A DNA stretch of 64,000 nt from contig JALBYF010000005.1 of the NCBI GenBank assembly GCA_023212725.1, forward strand, positions 186,001 through 250,000, given 5' to 3'. The stretch is from Tranzscheliella williamsii (taxonomy: Eukaryota; Basidiomycota; Ustilaginomycetes; Ustilaginales; Ustilaginaceae). A program made the position numbers and the translations under genes. How positions within the stretch are numbered: the stretch's first letter is position 1; the number at the start of each line of letters is the position of its first letter. This document shows, one piece after another, positions 31,956 through 41,532 of the stretch. The notes beneath the pieces were generated by a model, which did no database searches, had not been told where the DNA came from, and worked only from the letters and a program-made list of their open reading frames with translations.

Positions 31956-32511
31956 CTAGACTCTGGAGGGGGGCGAAACCTGCAGGCGGAGTGCGGCGGA
32001 GGGCTGGAGGTTAGCAGGGCGGATGGCGGGGCGCGGGAGGGAAGCAACGTACCAGGATGACGCTGTCGCCGCGGACGAAGAGCATTTCGCTCTGGCGTTT
32101 GACCACCTGGACGCGAGCACAGAGGGGGTGTCAGACGGCGGTCACGGCGAGTTACCAAGCGGGGGATCGTGAAGACGGGGCTGAGCTCAACTTACGCGTA
32201 CGGTCTCGGCGGCGGTCTCTTCGTTGACGTCGACGACGTAGATGGACTCTTGGACGTCGCCGAGGATAAGGTTCATGTGGCCGTCGTACGCCTGCCGAGA
32301 GTGGCGCCAGGGTGCGGGCACGGCAGGTGTCAGTATCGGAGCGGCAGAGCGGCGAGATGCGAGCGGGACTTACATGCAGCGTGCCTCTCAGCTCGCGGTC
32401 GCCGCGCAGCTTGACAAAGACACGTTCCGAGAGCGAGAGCCGGATCAGGTCGAACGGCTGCTTGACGCCAGCACCCGCGGTCGCCGCCGCCGAGATGTCC
32501 ACTTCTGCCAT
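31956..32511 (-). CDS. LSM3: LSM3, U6 snRNA-associated Sm-like protein (four exons)
   Basis: Exons are 32511-32374, 32291-32196, 32106-32053 and 31979-31956, giving 103 residues, the normal size. All introns are GT-AG (82, 89 and 73 bp), and the last contains a perfect TGCTAAC branch site. The product reads [59 protein letters not shown] then SVIL|VSPPSRV. These are the Sm1 and Sm2 motifs of Lsm3. Lsm3 is part of both the Lsm1-7 ring (mRNA decapping, cytoplasm) and Lsm2-8 (U6 snRNA, nucleus). The last exon is only 24 nt. The gene is head-to-head with uL5m. The exon structure is inferred but every join restores family sequence. Confidence 0.95.
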
Positions 32512-32790
32512 GTCGCCTGTCGTTCTTCTGCGCGAGTGGGAGCGCGCGCCGGGCCAAGTCTATAAGTGCGGCGCGAGGATGGTGGATACCGAACAAACAA
32601 GCTGGTGGTTCGGCGCGCAGCCTACTCTTCAACCAGCTCACATAACGCACCATACGCACTCACCCGCACGAGAAGGCCGCGGCCAAGAAGAAAAAAGCGC
32701 CGACCACAAATACGCGCCCATTGCACTTTTCTCTCACAGCCATAACCAACGCCTTACTCTTACCACACCACGCCACGCTGTTCGGTGACG
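32512..32790. promoter_or_regulatory. 279-bp shared divergent promoter of LSM3 and mitoribosomal uL5m
   Basis: The two ATGs (32511 minus, 32791 plus) are separated by 279 bp with no other gene, so both promoters must overlap here. Confidence 0.6.
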
Positions 32791-33843
32791 ATGAGCTCGT
32801 CGACAACCATCACGACTACCGTCAACATGCTCCGGCAGGTATCGCGCACTCCTCTGCGCGCCGCCTCGACGTCGGCTTCGGCGTCGGCTTCGGCGTCGTC
32901 TTGGTGCGCCTCGGAGCGGAGAGGCGTCCACTCGTCTACGCGCTCGCCGCGGACGACACTGCGGCCGCATCCCGTCGTCGTCGGCCCGACCCAGCTGAAC
33001 CGGAACCAGGAACACTACCGGACGACGCTGGCGTCGGATCTCCTGTATATGACGTTTGACCCCGCCGTCAACCTGGAGCCCGCCGTGGCTCCCTCTCCGG
33101 CCACCTCGTCCGTCAATGCAAGTGATGTAGCGTCTGGCGGCGATCTCGAAGACCGGCAGCGGTCGTGGGACACGTCCGATCCGTACACGGTCAACCGACC
33201 GCAGAGGCCGGCTCGTGGAAATCGACGGCTGCAGCCGCTGACCAAGCCGCTGTCGCGCGACAATACGCTCTCGGACATTCCTCGTCTGGAGAGGATTGTG
33301 CTGACCAGTTTCTCCAAGGAGGCGATTACGAACAAGCATGCGCTGGTGCCGCTGATTGCGCAGATGCGCGCGATTACGGGGCTGAGCGTCAGGGAGAGCC
33401 TCGCGGATCCGTCGCGTGGGGAGGGCCGCGGGCACATTGAGATCGTGCGCGCAAAGTCGGGCGTCGCCTCGTTCAAGCTGCGTCCGGGCATGCCCGTCGG
33501 CGTCAAGGCAGTGCTGCCCGGCCCGGTCGCCCACGAGTTCCTCGAGGTGCTCACCACCTTTGTCCTCCCGCGCCTGCGCGCCTTTGGCGGCTTTCCCCTC
33601 CCCCCCGCCTCGCAGCCCCCCGCCTCCCCCGCCGCGCTCGCCGGCGTCGTCTCCCTCGGCATGCCCCCCGACGCCATCCCCCTCTTCCCCCAGATCGAAA
33701 TGAACCTCGACCAGTACCCCAACAAACCGCTCGGCTTCCAGATCGACTGCATCACAAACCAGCGTGGCCGCAAGGCCTCCGACAAGGCCCGCTCCCTCCT
33801 CTCCGGCCTCGGCATCCCCTTTGTCCGTCGCGGTGACATGTAG
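32791..33843 (+). CDS. MRPL7: Mitochondrial large-subunit ribosomal protein uL5m (MRPL7)
   Basis: A 350-residue intronless protein. The start is the ATG at 32791; a GTG two codons earlier is in frame but unlikely. Residues 1-40 (TTVNMLRQVSRTPLRAASTS then Ala/Ser repeats) form a mitochondrial presequence. The conserved uL5 core runs from about 160: LERIVLTSFSKEAITNKHAL, QMRAITGLSVRES, FKLRPGMPVGVKAVLPG, HEFLEVLTTFVLPRLRAFGG and QIEMNLDQYPNKPLGFQIDC. Bacterial-type L5 binds 5S rRNA; in fungal mitoribosomes uL5m lies in the central protuberance. A Pro/Ala-rich insertion (PLPPASQPPASPAALAGVVS) sits in the C-terminal half. Confidence 0.9.
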   Translation: MSSSTTITTTVNMLRQVSRTPLRAASTSASASASASSWCASERRGVHSSTRSPRTTLRPHPVVVGPTQLNRNQEHYRTTLASDLLYMTFDPAVNLEPAVAPSPATSSVNASDVASGGDLEDRQRSWDTSDPYTVNRPQRPARGNRRLQPLTKPLSRDNTLSDIPRLERIVLTSFSKEAITNKHALVPLIAQMRAITGLSVRESLADPSRGEGRGHIEIVRAKSGVASFKLRPGMPVGVKAVLPGPVAHEFLEVLTTFVLPRLRAFGGFPLPPASQPPASPAALAGVVSLGMPPDAIPLFPQIEMNLDQYPNKPLGFQIDCITNQRGRKASDKARSLLSGLGIPFVRRGDM

Positions 33844-34038
33844 CCCCACTCCCGCTCGCCCCTCTCCGTCTACCCCGCACACGCACTTTAGCCTACCACA
33901 TCTCCTAGCTGCATGCGAGACCTGCCCATTTTCCCGTGCAGCCCGCTTGGTAAGAATGTAAGATTCGAGTAGTCGAGCGATGCATTGCTTGTGGGCGCGA
34001 TTGTCTGTCGAGACGGAAGGGCGAACGCCGAGGACAGT

Positions 34039-35093
34039 CTAGGTGGTGTCCATGCGGGTGGCGGGTGGGTTGTTGTTTTCGCGAGCCCAGAGGACAAAGT
34101 CGTCGATGAGCGAGGGCCATGCGGCTGGGAGGGGTGCGGTGGGGCGGGTTCAGTGTAAGCTGGGGTTGGGATGGGCGCGGGCGGGGCGGGGCTTACCTTC
34201 AAAGTCGTGGCTGGCAAAGTCGGGGTCGATCTCGCGGGTGAAGTCGAGGAACTGGGTCCAGGTGTCCTTGCTGATGGCGCGGCCGGCGGTCTGGTCTGTG
34301 AGGAAGGTTTTCCAGAGCTCGAGCTGGTGGCGCGTAAAGGTGCCCGCAGCGCCGGGGCGCGCAAATGTCGGCGAGGCCGGCAGGAGCAGATCCCAGAAGG
34401 CCAGCGCATTCTCCAGCGCTGTCATACCCGGGGTACCACGTCAGCATGGGCCGCGGCAGAAGCAACGGATAGGGCAAGACACGTACCTAGGCTTTTCTGG
34501 CCGTCGCGGCGGGCAAAACCGTAGGTGTAATCGTACACCCGGTCATAGAGGCCCTTGGCAGCGGTGGCGTTGAGCTTATCCTCGGCGATGCGCTCGGGGC
34601 GCAGCGGCTTGTTGTCCAGGAGGTCGCGGCGGAGGTGGTCGAGCACGACACGCTGCTTGTCGAGCGAGTCGGCGCGGTCGAGGAGCATCCAGCCGCGGAC
34701 GTAGTCGTTGCGGGAGAATGTGCCGATCGACGGCGAGCGCAGGTAGAACGAGAGCGGGAGGAAGACGACGTCGTCGGGGCTGATTTCGAGTGCCTCGCAC
34801 ATGCGCAGGGCGCCCTCAATGCTGATGCGCTCCTCGGCGTCGGCATCCGTGTCGCGGAACTGGTCGAAGAGCGCATTGAGCCGCTCTTTGACCTCGCGCT
34901 CAGTCTTTTTGTCCAGCGCACTGCCGGCCACGCTCGCGTTGCGCTGCGCTTGTGCGTCCATAAAGAACGCATCCGTCGCCGCTTCCAGCCGGTAGCCGTG
35001 CGCCTTGACAATCCGCACCGCATCCGCCGCCGTCGCATTCGTCACCGCCCGAAACTGCCGCACAATCGCCTCCTTCTTCGCTGCAGATGACAT
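34039..35093 (-). CDS. DCN1: DCN1, cullin neddylation E3 co-factor (three exons)
   Basis: Exons are 35093-34487, 34418-34197 and 34124-34039 (304 residues), with introns of 68 and 72 bp (GTACGT...GACAG and GTAAGC...CCCAG). The joins give GQKSL|ALENALAFWDLLLP and SHDFE|AAWPSLIDDFVLWAREN, conserved in the PONY/DCN1 domain. The N-terminus (SSAAKKEAIVRQFRAVTNAT) is a UBA-like helix bundle. The PONY domain (about 75-295) binds cullins and Ubc12 and promotes Nedd8 transfer. A frame rich in acidic/Ser residues with a hydrophobic segment continues upstream of this ATG for about 89 codons (described separately). The gene is divergent from LEU2 and convergent with uL5m. Confidence 0.92.
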
Positions 35094-36102
35094 CTCGCCC
35101 TCGCCGTCGCCGTCAGCAACAATACGGTCCAAGTGCGAGCGCGGTGACAGCGAAGCGTCGCTCCCCGGCGCGCGTTCTTGCTCAGCTGGCAGCCGCTCGT
35201 CTGCGCCTCGCTCCGCGTGTACCAACAGGAAATACGCCAGCAATCCGCAGAGCACCACAACAACGGCGCTAGAAAACGTCAGCTTGTGTATCACCCGTCC
35301 TGGGCGCTGCTTGAGGGCGACAATGAGTTCTCGTGGCCAGCGTGGTGTGGATCCAGTAAGTAACTACTCACCCTCACTACTCACACTCACACTTATGACC
35401 TGGGCGGGAGCAGAACCGAAAGCCGATCTACTCCACATCGTCGTAGGCAAGATCTAACACGAACAATTTTCATCAAAAATTTCGATTCCGCGCCAGTCGC
35501 ACGAGTAGAAGGACACCAGTCATGGTCAACAGTCGTGAGCGGGCCGTGAGTGGACAGCGTGTTGGACCTGCCCACTGCTGAACGGGGAGCGCGGGTGCAT
35601 GCCAGTGATGCTTGAAGAGCGGGTGCTGGAGACAATGCTGTCTCGTACTCCCAAGGAGCTAACCGTCCGTGCGTTCAGGGGAGCAGCCAGGTCTTTGGCT
35701 GAGTCGATATTGTCGGCCAAATCGACGTGTTTGGGAGGCTGTTGGCTTGACAACCAGCGTCTTTTGCTGTAACTCTTTTCTAGCTCATGTGGTCATCCTT
35801 CAGCACAACACTTACTCCAACAGGTGTGAACAAGAGAAGCATCACATGCACGAGTACATCGTGATCTGACAGGAAATCGGGGAAATCGGGTCAGGGTTAA
35901 TTTAGTTGAAAGAGGACGGCTTCGGCTTATTTCGGTTGGGTGGGAGAGATGAGATTAGATGGCTGCCAGAAGGAACTTCATATCCCACGCAGGCATGACT
36001 CGAGCGACGCTCCTCACCACGGTCCTTTCCCGACCTTATCCATCTCAACACCTCAGCGTCCCTCTGATCACCTCGTCGTTCCTCTGAGTACCTCTTCCCA
36101 AC
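35094..36102. promoter_or_regulatory. DCN1/LEU2 divergent spacer with an open frame fused to DCN1
   Basis: One kilobase between the ATGs of DCN1 (minus) and LEU2 (plus). On the minus strand the DCN1 frame is open from its ATG back to about 35360. That stretch encodes RELIVALKQRPGRVIHKL, then a hydrophobic run (FSSAVVVVLCGLLAYFLLVH) and an acidic linker, but has no ATG. A second minus-strand frame at 35526-35753 is Ser/Thr-rich. Whether these are exons of a longer DCN1 or chance is unresolved. Confidence 0.4.
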
Positions 36103-37329
36103 ATGAGCAAGCAGACGTACAACGTTGTCGTCCTTCCCGGCGACGGCATCGGGCCCGAGGTGGTCGAGCAAGCCAGTCGCGTCCTCAATCTGCTTTCCGA
36201 GAAGAGCTCCGAGTACAGCATCGAGCTCAAGTCGTACGATTTTGGCGGCTGCGCCATCGACTCGGTGGGCAAGCCCCTCCCTGATGACACGCTCCAAGCC
36301 TGCAAGAATGCCGATGCTATCCTGATGGGTGAGCAAACCACTGTGCCGCCTTGCCGCCCCTTGCTGTCTGGTCACTGACTGCATCACTCTTTTCTATCGT
36401 CTTTGCGTGTGGCAGGCTCCGTCGGCGGACCCAAGTGGGGTGTGGGCAAGGTACGGCCAGAGCAGGGCCTCCTCGCGCTGCGAAAAGAGCTCGACCTGTA
36501 TGCCAATATCCGCCCCTGTCTCTTCCCCTCCGAGAGCCTCCTTTCCCACTCGCCCCTCAAGCCCGAGGTGGCCAAGGGCGTATCCTTCATTGTCGTCCGA
36601 GAACTCGTCAAGGGGCTCTACTTTGGTGACCGCCAGGAGGCCAACCTGGACGACCCCAACTCCGACGGTGCCGCCTTCGACACCATGGTCTACAACAAGT
36701 TTGACGTCGAGCGCATCACCAAGCTCGGAGCCTACCTCGCGCTGCAGAGCGACCCGCCGGCTCCGCTGCACAGCATCGACAAGGCCAACGTGCTCGCCAC
36801 CTCCAGGCTCTGGAGGAAGGTGGTCCAGGACACCGTCGACTCTCAGTTCGCCTCGCAGGGCGTCACTGTGGACCACAGCCTGGTCGACTCAGCCTCGATG
36901 GTCATGGTTTCCAACCCGCGCAAGCTGAACGGCATCGTCCTGACCGAAAACATGTTTGGCGACATTCTGTCCGACGAGTCCTCGGTCATCCCTGGCGCGC
37001 TGGGGCTGCTCCCCTCCGCGAGTCTCTCTGGTCTGCCCGACGGCAAGGGCAAGTGCAACGGCCTCTACGAGCCCATCCACGGCTCCGCGCCCGACATCGC
37101 TGGCCAGGGCATCGCCAACCCCATAGGCACCATCCTCTCCGCCGCCATGCTCCTCCGCTACTCGCTCAACCAGCCCGAGGCCGCCCGGAAGGTCGAAGAC
37201 GCCGTCCGCAAGGTCCTCGACTCCGCCGACATCGGCGGCTACGGCCTCCGCACCGCCGACCTCGGCGGCAGCGCAAAGTCCAAGGACGTCGGCGACAAGG
37301 TCCTCGAGGTCCTGCAGACCCTCCTCTGA
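36103..37329 (+). CDS. LEU2: 3-isopropylmalate dehydrogenase, leucine biosynthesis (two exons)
   Basis: Exon 1 is 36103-36328 and exon 2 is 36416-37329 (379 residues, normal length), with an 87-bp GTGAGC...GGCAG intron. The join restores [14 protein letters not shown]. The protein oxidatively decarboxylates 3-isopropylmalate with NAD+ to alpha-ketoisocaproate. It shows the N-terminal [13 protein letters not shown], substrate-binding [28 protein letters not shown], the metal-binding VDSASMVMV and [19 protein letters not shown] block, and the NAD-binding [20 protein letters not shown]. It ends without a peroxisomal or mitochondrial signal that I recognise. Confident identification. Confidence 0.97.
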
Positions 37330-37930
37330 GCACTGTGCCTCCTTCGTAGCGTCCCCTCTCCGCTTCGTCGCCTGTTCTGACCGCTGTAATACCAAAAGAA
37401 CGCACGGGTTCAACAACCAGTACTCGGTCCGGCCCAGCGTTTGTGCTTTTCACTGATGTTCATGCGTCGGGCCAGAGTTTGCTTCTGCAGCCGTCACATT
37501 CACCTTTGCAGCGTAGCTGGGCTATGGAGCAGCCGCGCGCCGTTATTCTCGTCGTCACGGGACATGTAGATGTCCTCCTTCGGCACAAGCTCGTGGCAAG
37601 GCACTGGGCACTGTGCAGGATCTTGGCTCGCCTTCCGTATTTGCGCCAAACAGCGGGCACAGTGGCAACTGCTGCACATGACTCGCTCATATGCTGCGCC
37701 AGCGTGGGATGCGGGTAATGAAGCTCTGACCCTGGTGCAAGGCTTGGTATACATAAGAGGGCCGCCTTTGCGATTGGTAAAGCGGGCATGTAGGCCGAAG
37801 TTGCATATGTGGTTTACGGTGGGCTGAGCGTCCGTCTCATCTCTGCCAGCTATGAAGCTACAGCCGTGTGGCTGGTGGGACTCAGGAGCTTGCTGGCGAC
37901 CGAGATCACGATTGTCTGCCGGCGCCACGA
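37330..37930. other. Intergenic region between LEU2 and the secreted-protein gene
   Basis: About 600 bp, both neighbours on the plus strand. Only short, unsupported frames. It must hold the LEU2 3' UTR and the upstream promoter of the secreted protein. Confidence 0.4.
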
Positions 37931-37938
37931 TATATAAG
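37931..37938 (+). promoter_or_regulatory. TATA box upstream of the secreted-protein gene
   Basis: TATATAAG lies 56 bp before the ATG at 37994. Such a canonical TATA box is uncommon at the housekeeping genes of this window and fits a strongly regulated gene. Confidence 0.6.
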
Positions 37939-37993
37939 ATGCATGTTTTGTGAGGGGTTTCCCTCCTAAGGCATAACTCAACGACTCTTGACG

Positions 37994-38579
37994 ATGCGGC
38001 TGCTGGTATGCTACCTCCTTGTGCTTTGGCCGCTGGCGTGTGCTGCCAAGAAAGGCTCTAGATCAGGCTCAGGGAGCAACAAACCCGGGCGCACGCGGAG
38101 CAGCAGCAGCAGCGACTTCTGGATGTGGTCGTACATCCTAAGCACCCGCAACTGGCCTAAAACGGAAATGAGCCGGCCCGCCTTTGCCGACGACCTTGTG
38201 CGCACCATGTGGGACAACCGGCCCGCCCGCGCAGAAGCCGTCGTTTGCTTCAATGGCCGATGGAGCGTCAACAAGACCGAGCTGAGCACCCGTCCGATTC
38301 ACAGCCCCTACTTCGACAGGACCTGGGGAGGCAATTGTCGTGTCCACCTGTAAGTCCGGCTTTCCACCTGCTTGGCTACGCGCGATGCTACAGCTGTGCT
38401 GACAAGCGTCCCCTCGCCTCGGCATCCGCTGCAGCTGGGACTGCCTCTACCTATGGGGCCCCGGCCAGCAGTGGTACAGCGAAGACGACGCCACTACAAA
38501 CAACTTGGCTCACATCTTCAATGACACCAAGTGCACCTTCGACCCGCAGACCAGCGACATCTCTTGCCTGCAGCCGTAA
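37994..38579 (+). CDS. Small secreted cysteine-containing protein, candidate effector (two exons)
   Basis: Exon 1 is 37994-38349 and exon 2 is 38435-38579, giving 166 residues. The 85-bp intron is GTAAGT...GCTGCAG with a CTGAC branch site. An N-terminal signal peptide is clear (MRLLVCYLLVLWPLACA, cut near AKKG), followed by a basic Ser/Gly linker and a Trp-rich body (DFWMWSYILSTRNWP; FNGRWSVNKTEL; WDCLYLWGPGQQWYS). There are five cysteines after the signal and one N-glycosylation sequon (NKT). No known family is recognised; size, secretion and isolation among housekeeping genes fit smut effectors. The stop lies just before a potential donor (CC|GTAAGC). Splicing to an acceptor before GTTCGTCTTCGG would extend the protein by about 20 residues and add a sixth cysteine. 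Confidence 0.75.
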
Positions 38580-39314
38580 GCTGGATTGGGAGGCTGCAGG
38601 TCCAACTACCTGTTTCAGGTTCGTCTTCGGCGCAAATCCAGTGCTTCTCCTGTTCATAGACACATGCTGGCGCTTGTCGACAGAATGAACGAGGGAATTT
38701 GCTGATTCTGTGACATGACTCCCAGTACTTCCCTGTCGTCATGTGTGGACATGCTTGTCGTTCCGCGTCGCCGCCCTTTGTCAGATTCGCATCGAGCTTT
38801 CAATCTAACAGCTGCTTGTGTTCTGCATGCTCGTGTGAGGCTGAGTCAAATCGCAATTTGGATCTCGCGGCTTCCTATGGCACCTCCACCTGATAGCCGT
38901 CCGTCAGTAGATGAGTGTTTAGCGGCCCATGATTTCAAGCCACGCCACAGTCACGAAAGATGCTAATCGCAATCACAGTTTGGTGCGCAGCCAAACAGCA
39001 AGCGACTTACAGCGAGCCTGCGGCTTACAGCACCCTTACAGCACCTGAACAGCACCTGAACAGCACCTGAACAGCACCCTTGCTTGCACGCGACAAGAGC
39101 CGCTTGCATCCTGGCCTTTCTCTACCTTTGGCCGTTACCTTTGACCTCTCTCCCTTCTCTGCGCCCAGATACCACCCTTCTCCACCCCTCCGTAAGGTCG
39201 TTCACAGTACCACCTTGGTGTTGCACGTCGCTTCCACTGCGCACGAAAGTGGTGCCTGCTATCCTTGATCTGCCGTCCGCCTCGGTTCAGCCTTCTCTCC
39301 TCCGATCCGCTCTC
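38580..39314. other. Intergenic region before the PA-TM-RING gene
   Basis: About 735 bp without a supported gene. It contains the 11-bp tandem repeat noted at 39028-39079 and a C/T-rich leader from about 39100 to the ATG at 39315. Confidence 0.45.
39028..39079. repeat. 11-bp tandem repeat, about 4.7 copies
   Basis: CAGCACCTGAA units at 39039-39049, 39050-39060 and 39061-39071, flanked by variant copies at 39028 and 39072. It lies about 240 bp upstream of the PA-TM-RING start codon. Confidence 0.88.
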
Positions 39315-41207
39315 ATGGCTCGTAGGGTTACAGGGCCCTCAGCTTCCAGGCGGCACCGTCTGGCAGCTGTGGCCATCCTGGCTCTCGCTGCGTCTGCTCC
39401 GGCGGTCAGTGCTCTCGATGCGCTACATTCTTCGTCTTCTCTCTCTTCCCCACCGCGGCCAATGTTGAATCCCACCGATTCCATCTCGCAAGCCGTGCAA
39501 AAGGCGCATCGGCCCTGGATCATAGCTGCTAAAGATTCCGTTGTCAGCACCGTCTCGCGCTTCCTCACTCATGCCCTGCCCGACCCGAACTATTTCTCGT
39601 ACGACCTCGACCAGTTCGACGATATGCAAGATGGCGAGGACCTACCTGCCGATCTCGGCATCATCGGCGACGGAGCAGGCCTCAATTGGGGCGGCAGCAC
39701 CTTAGAGGTGGTTCGCTCCCAAGCCATTTTCCTCACACGCCCGGCTGCCTTTGGCCCGCGCATTACCAGCGATGACGGCCTCAGAGGCTTCCTGCTGCCT
39801 ATCTCCGATTTTTACCGTCTTCCTGAAGGCGACCCTGCCTCCGCTCCGGATGCCAAATATGCATGCCCTTACCCTGGCGGGCCCGGCTGGCAACGTGACC
39901 TTATATCCACCTACGATGAGCCGGACGACCAAAGACTCTTCTCTGCACTGCTTCAGGAGCCATCGGCCCCTCCCTTTGTATGGATCCATCCTGGCGATAG
40001 CAATGATGTTTCGCCAAATCGACCGCCCGACAACTGGATTGCCCTTGTCGAGCGACGCGGAGGTTGCGGCTTCGCTGCCAAGGTTCGCGTTGCGCAGCAA
40101 CTTGGCGCCGTTGCCGTCGTCGTAGGTGATGCTCCTGATCCGAACTGGCATGGCGGCAAGAACGGCGACCCCAACGAAGAAGGCGACCCGGGTGAAAGCG
40201 GCAAGCGACTCATCACCATGTACGCCCCTGGCGACACCAGCGACATCCGTATTCCCTCCACCTTTGTTACTCGCCCTAGCTATCTTGACCTTGAGCGACT
40301 GATCCAAGAGACAGAGCAAGACGAAAAGGACTGGCAGACTCAACACCCCAGCCACAGCAAGCACGTTGGCCTTCGCGGTCTTGAAATCGTCATCGCCAAG
40401 GATGACTTGATGTGGGAGTGGCCTCTCCTCGACCTCGGCATACTTCTTCTCCTCCTTCCGAGTCTCATGACCGTCCTCACGGTTATCCTTCATCGCATCC
40501 GCATGATCCAGCAGAGGCGAAAAGACAGGGCACCAGAACTCGTAGTACTCAGTTTACCTTGTCTGATCTGGAGGGGAAACGGTCAGCCTTGGGAAAAGAT
40601 AGAAGGCCCCGACACCGATCCGGGGCCCGGCAACGGAACTTCGCAGCCTTCCTCTCCATCCACACGGCCGCGCCTTGCCAGCCCAGATTTGGAGGCTGGC
40701 ACCGCCGCCGAGACCATTCCTCTGCTCGAGGAGGATGAGAACGGGGCCGGGCCCTCCCAGCGCAGTAAGGCCATCAACGTGCCGCCCCCGCCCTCCGGCC
40801 CGTCTTCTCGCCAGACGCCCTCCTTCTTACCGCCAGGCCGGACCTACTTCAGCACCGATGAGTGCGCCATCTGTCTTTGCGATTTTCTTGACGGTGACCG
40901 CGTGCGGGTGCTCCCGTGCGGCCATATCTTCCATCGACAAGAGATCGACGACTGGCTCGTCCGTGTCAAGAAACTCTGCCCCATCTGCAAGCGCGACATC
41001 ACCGTCCCGATCCCTCCGACGCCACCCATGGGCCTCTCCACGCCAGCAGCCGCCGGCCCTGTTCCGGATCCTGTGGCTCCAGCCGCACCTATAGCTACAG
41101 TTGATGCGACCGCGATTCCCGATCCTGCAGACGAGAGCATCGACCTTATACAGCACCTTTCGCAAGACGACGCCTACGCCACCTCGCCCAGCGGCAGACA
41201 GGTCTGA
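39315..41207 (+). CDS. PA-TM-RING membrane ubiquitin ligase (RING-H2)
   Basis: A 630-residue intronless protein. The start is the first in-frame ATG (39315), placed before a signal/anchor (RHRLAAVAILALAASAPAVS). The lumenal part contains a protease-associated domain (IALVERRGGCGFAAKVRVAQ; VVVGDAPDPNWHGG; IRIPSTFVTRPSY). A transmembrane helix (LLDLGILLLLLPSLMTVLTV) ends at about 40495. The cytosolic region has PELVVLSLPC, a Pro/Ser linker and a RING-H2 finger at about 40860-40995 (CAICLCDF ... VLPCGHIFHRQEIDDWL ... CPICKRD, pattern C3H2C3). This is the architecture of RNF13/RNF167-type E3 ligases that act in endosomal/vacuolar membranes. The exact orthologue was not determined. Confidence 0.88.
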   Translation: MARRVTGPSASRRHRLAAVAILALAASAPAVSALDALHSSSSLSSPPRPMLNPTDSISQAVQKAHRPWIIAAKDSVVSTVSRFLTHALPDPNYFSYDLDQFDDMQDGEDLPADLGIIGDGAGLNWGGSTLEVVRSQAIFLTRPAAFGPRITSDDGLRGFLLPISDFYRLPEGDPASAPDAKYACPYPGGPGWQRDLISTYDEPDDQRLFSALLQEPSAPPFVWIHPGDSNDVSPNRPPDNWIALVERRGGCGFAAKVRVAQQLGAVAVVVGDAPDPNWHGGKNGDPNEEGDPGESGKRLITMYAPGDTSDIRIPSTFVTRPSYLDLERLIQETEQDEKDWQTQHPSHSKHVGLRGLEIVIAKDDLMWEWPLLDLGILLLLLPSLMTVLTVILHRIRMIQQRRKDRAPELVVLSLPCLIWRGNGQPWEKIEGPDTDPGPGNGTSQPSSPSTRPRLASPDLEAGTAAETIPLLEEDENGAGPSQRSKAINVPPPPSGPSSRQTPSFLPPGRTYFSTDECAICLCDFLDGDRVRVLPCGHIFHRQEIDDWLVRVKKLCPICKRDITVPIPPTPPMGLSTPAAAGPVPDPVAPAAPIATVDATAIPDPADESIDLIQHLSQDDAYATSPSGRQV

Positions 41208-41532
41208 TGCGCTCTCTATCTACCGCCCACGCCAATGCCGTCAACCCCTCTCCATTTCCAACAGCAGACGAATGGGCTCTGCTCCGTTCCGTAAGATATT
41301 CCGCTCCCGTATCGCTCTCAATACCGCTTGTTACCCACTGTATATTTAGTCTCGCGCGGGCAGAATCAATGCTACCCATATCATGATCGGATACGCAGTG
41401 ACGGCATGTACCTTGGACCGTGGACGGTTCAGAGTTGCGCACGTGCGCACGTGGAGAGAGCGCTGCTGAAGTATAGTACCGCGGCGGCAAGGGACAAGGT
41501 CCTGAAGCGAGGGGGGAGGTGGAAGCGGGGTA
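41208..41532. other. Convergent 3' spacer between PA-TM-RING and SRP101
   Basis: 325 bp between two stop codons facing each other. No gene or repeat seen. Confidence 0.5.

Noticed and set aside
32734..33882. 382-codon minus-strand frame
   Set aside because: Antisense to mitoribosomal uL5m and without a recognisable domain.
35526..35753. Ser/Thr-rich minus-strand frame that could be an N-terminal exon of DCN1
   Set aside because: No ATG in the frame and no convincing donor/acceptor pair links it to the downstream frame, so it was not added to the gene model.
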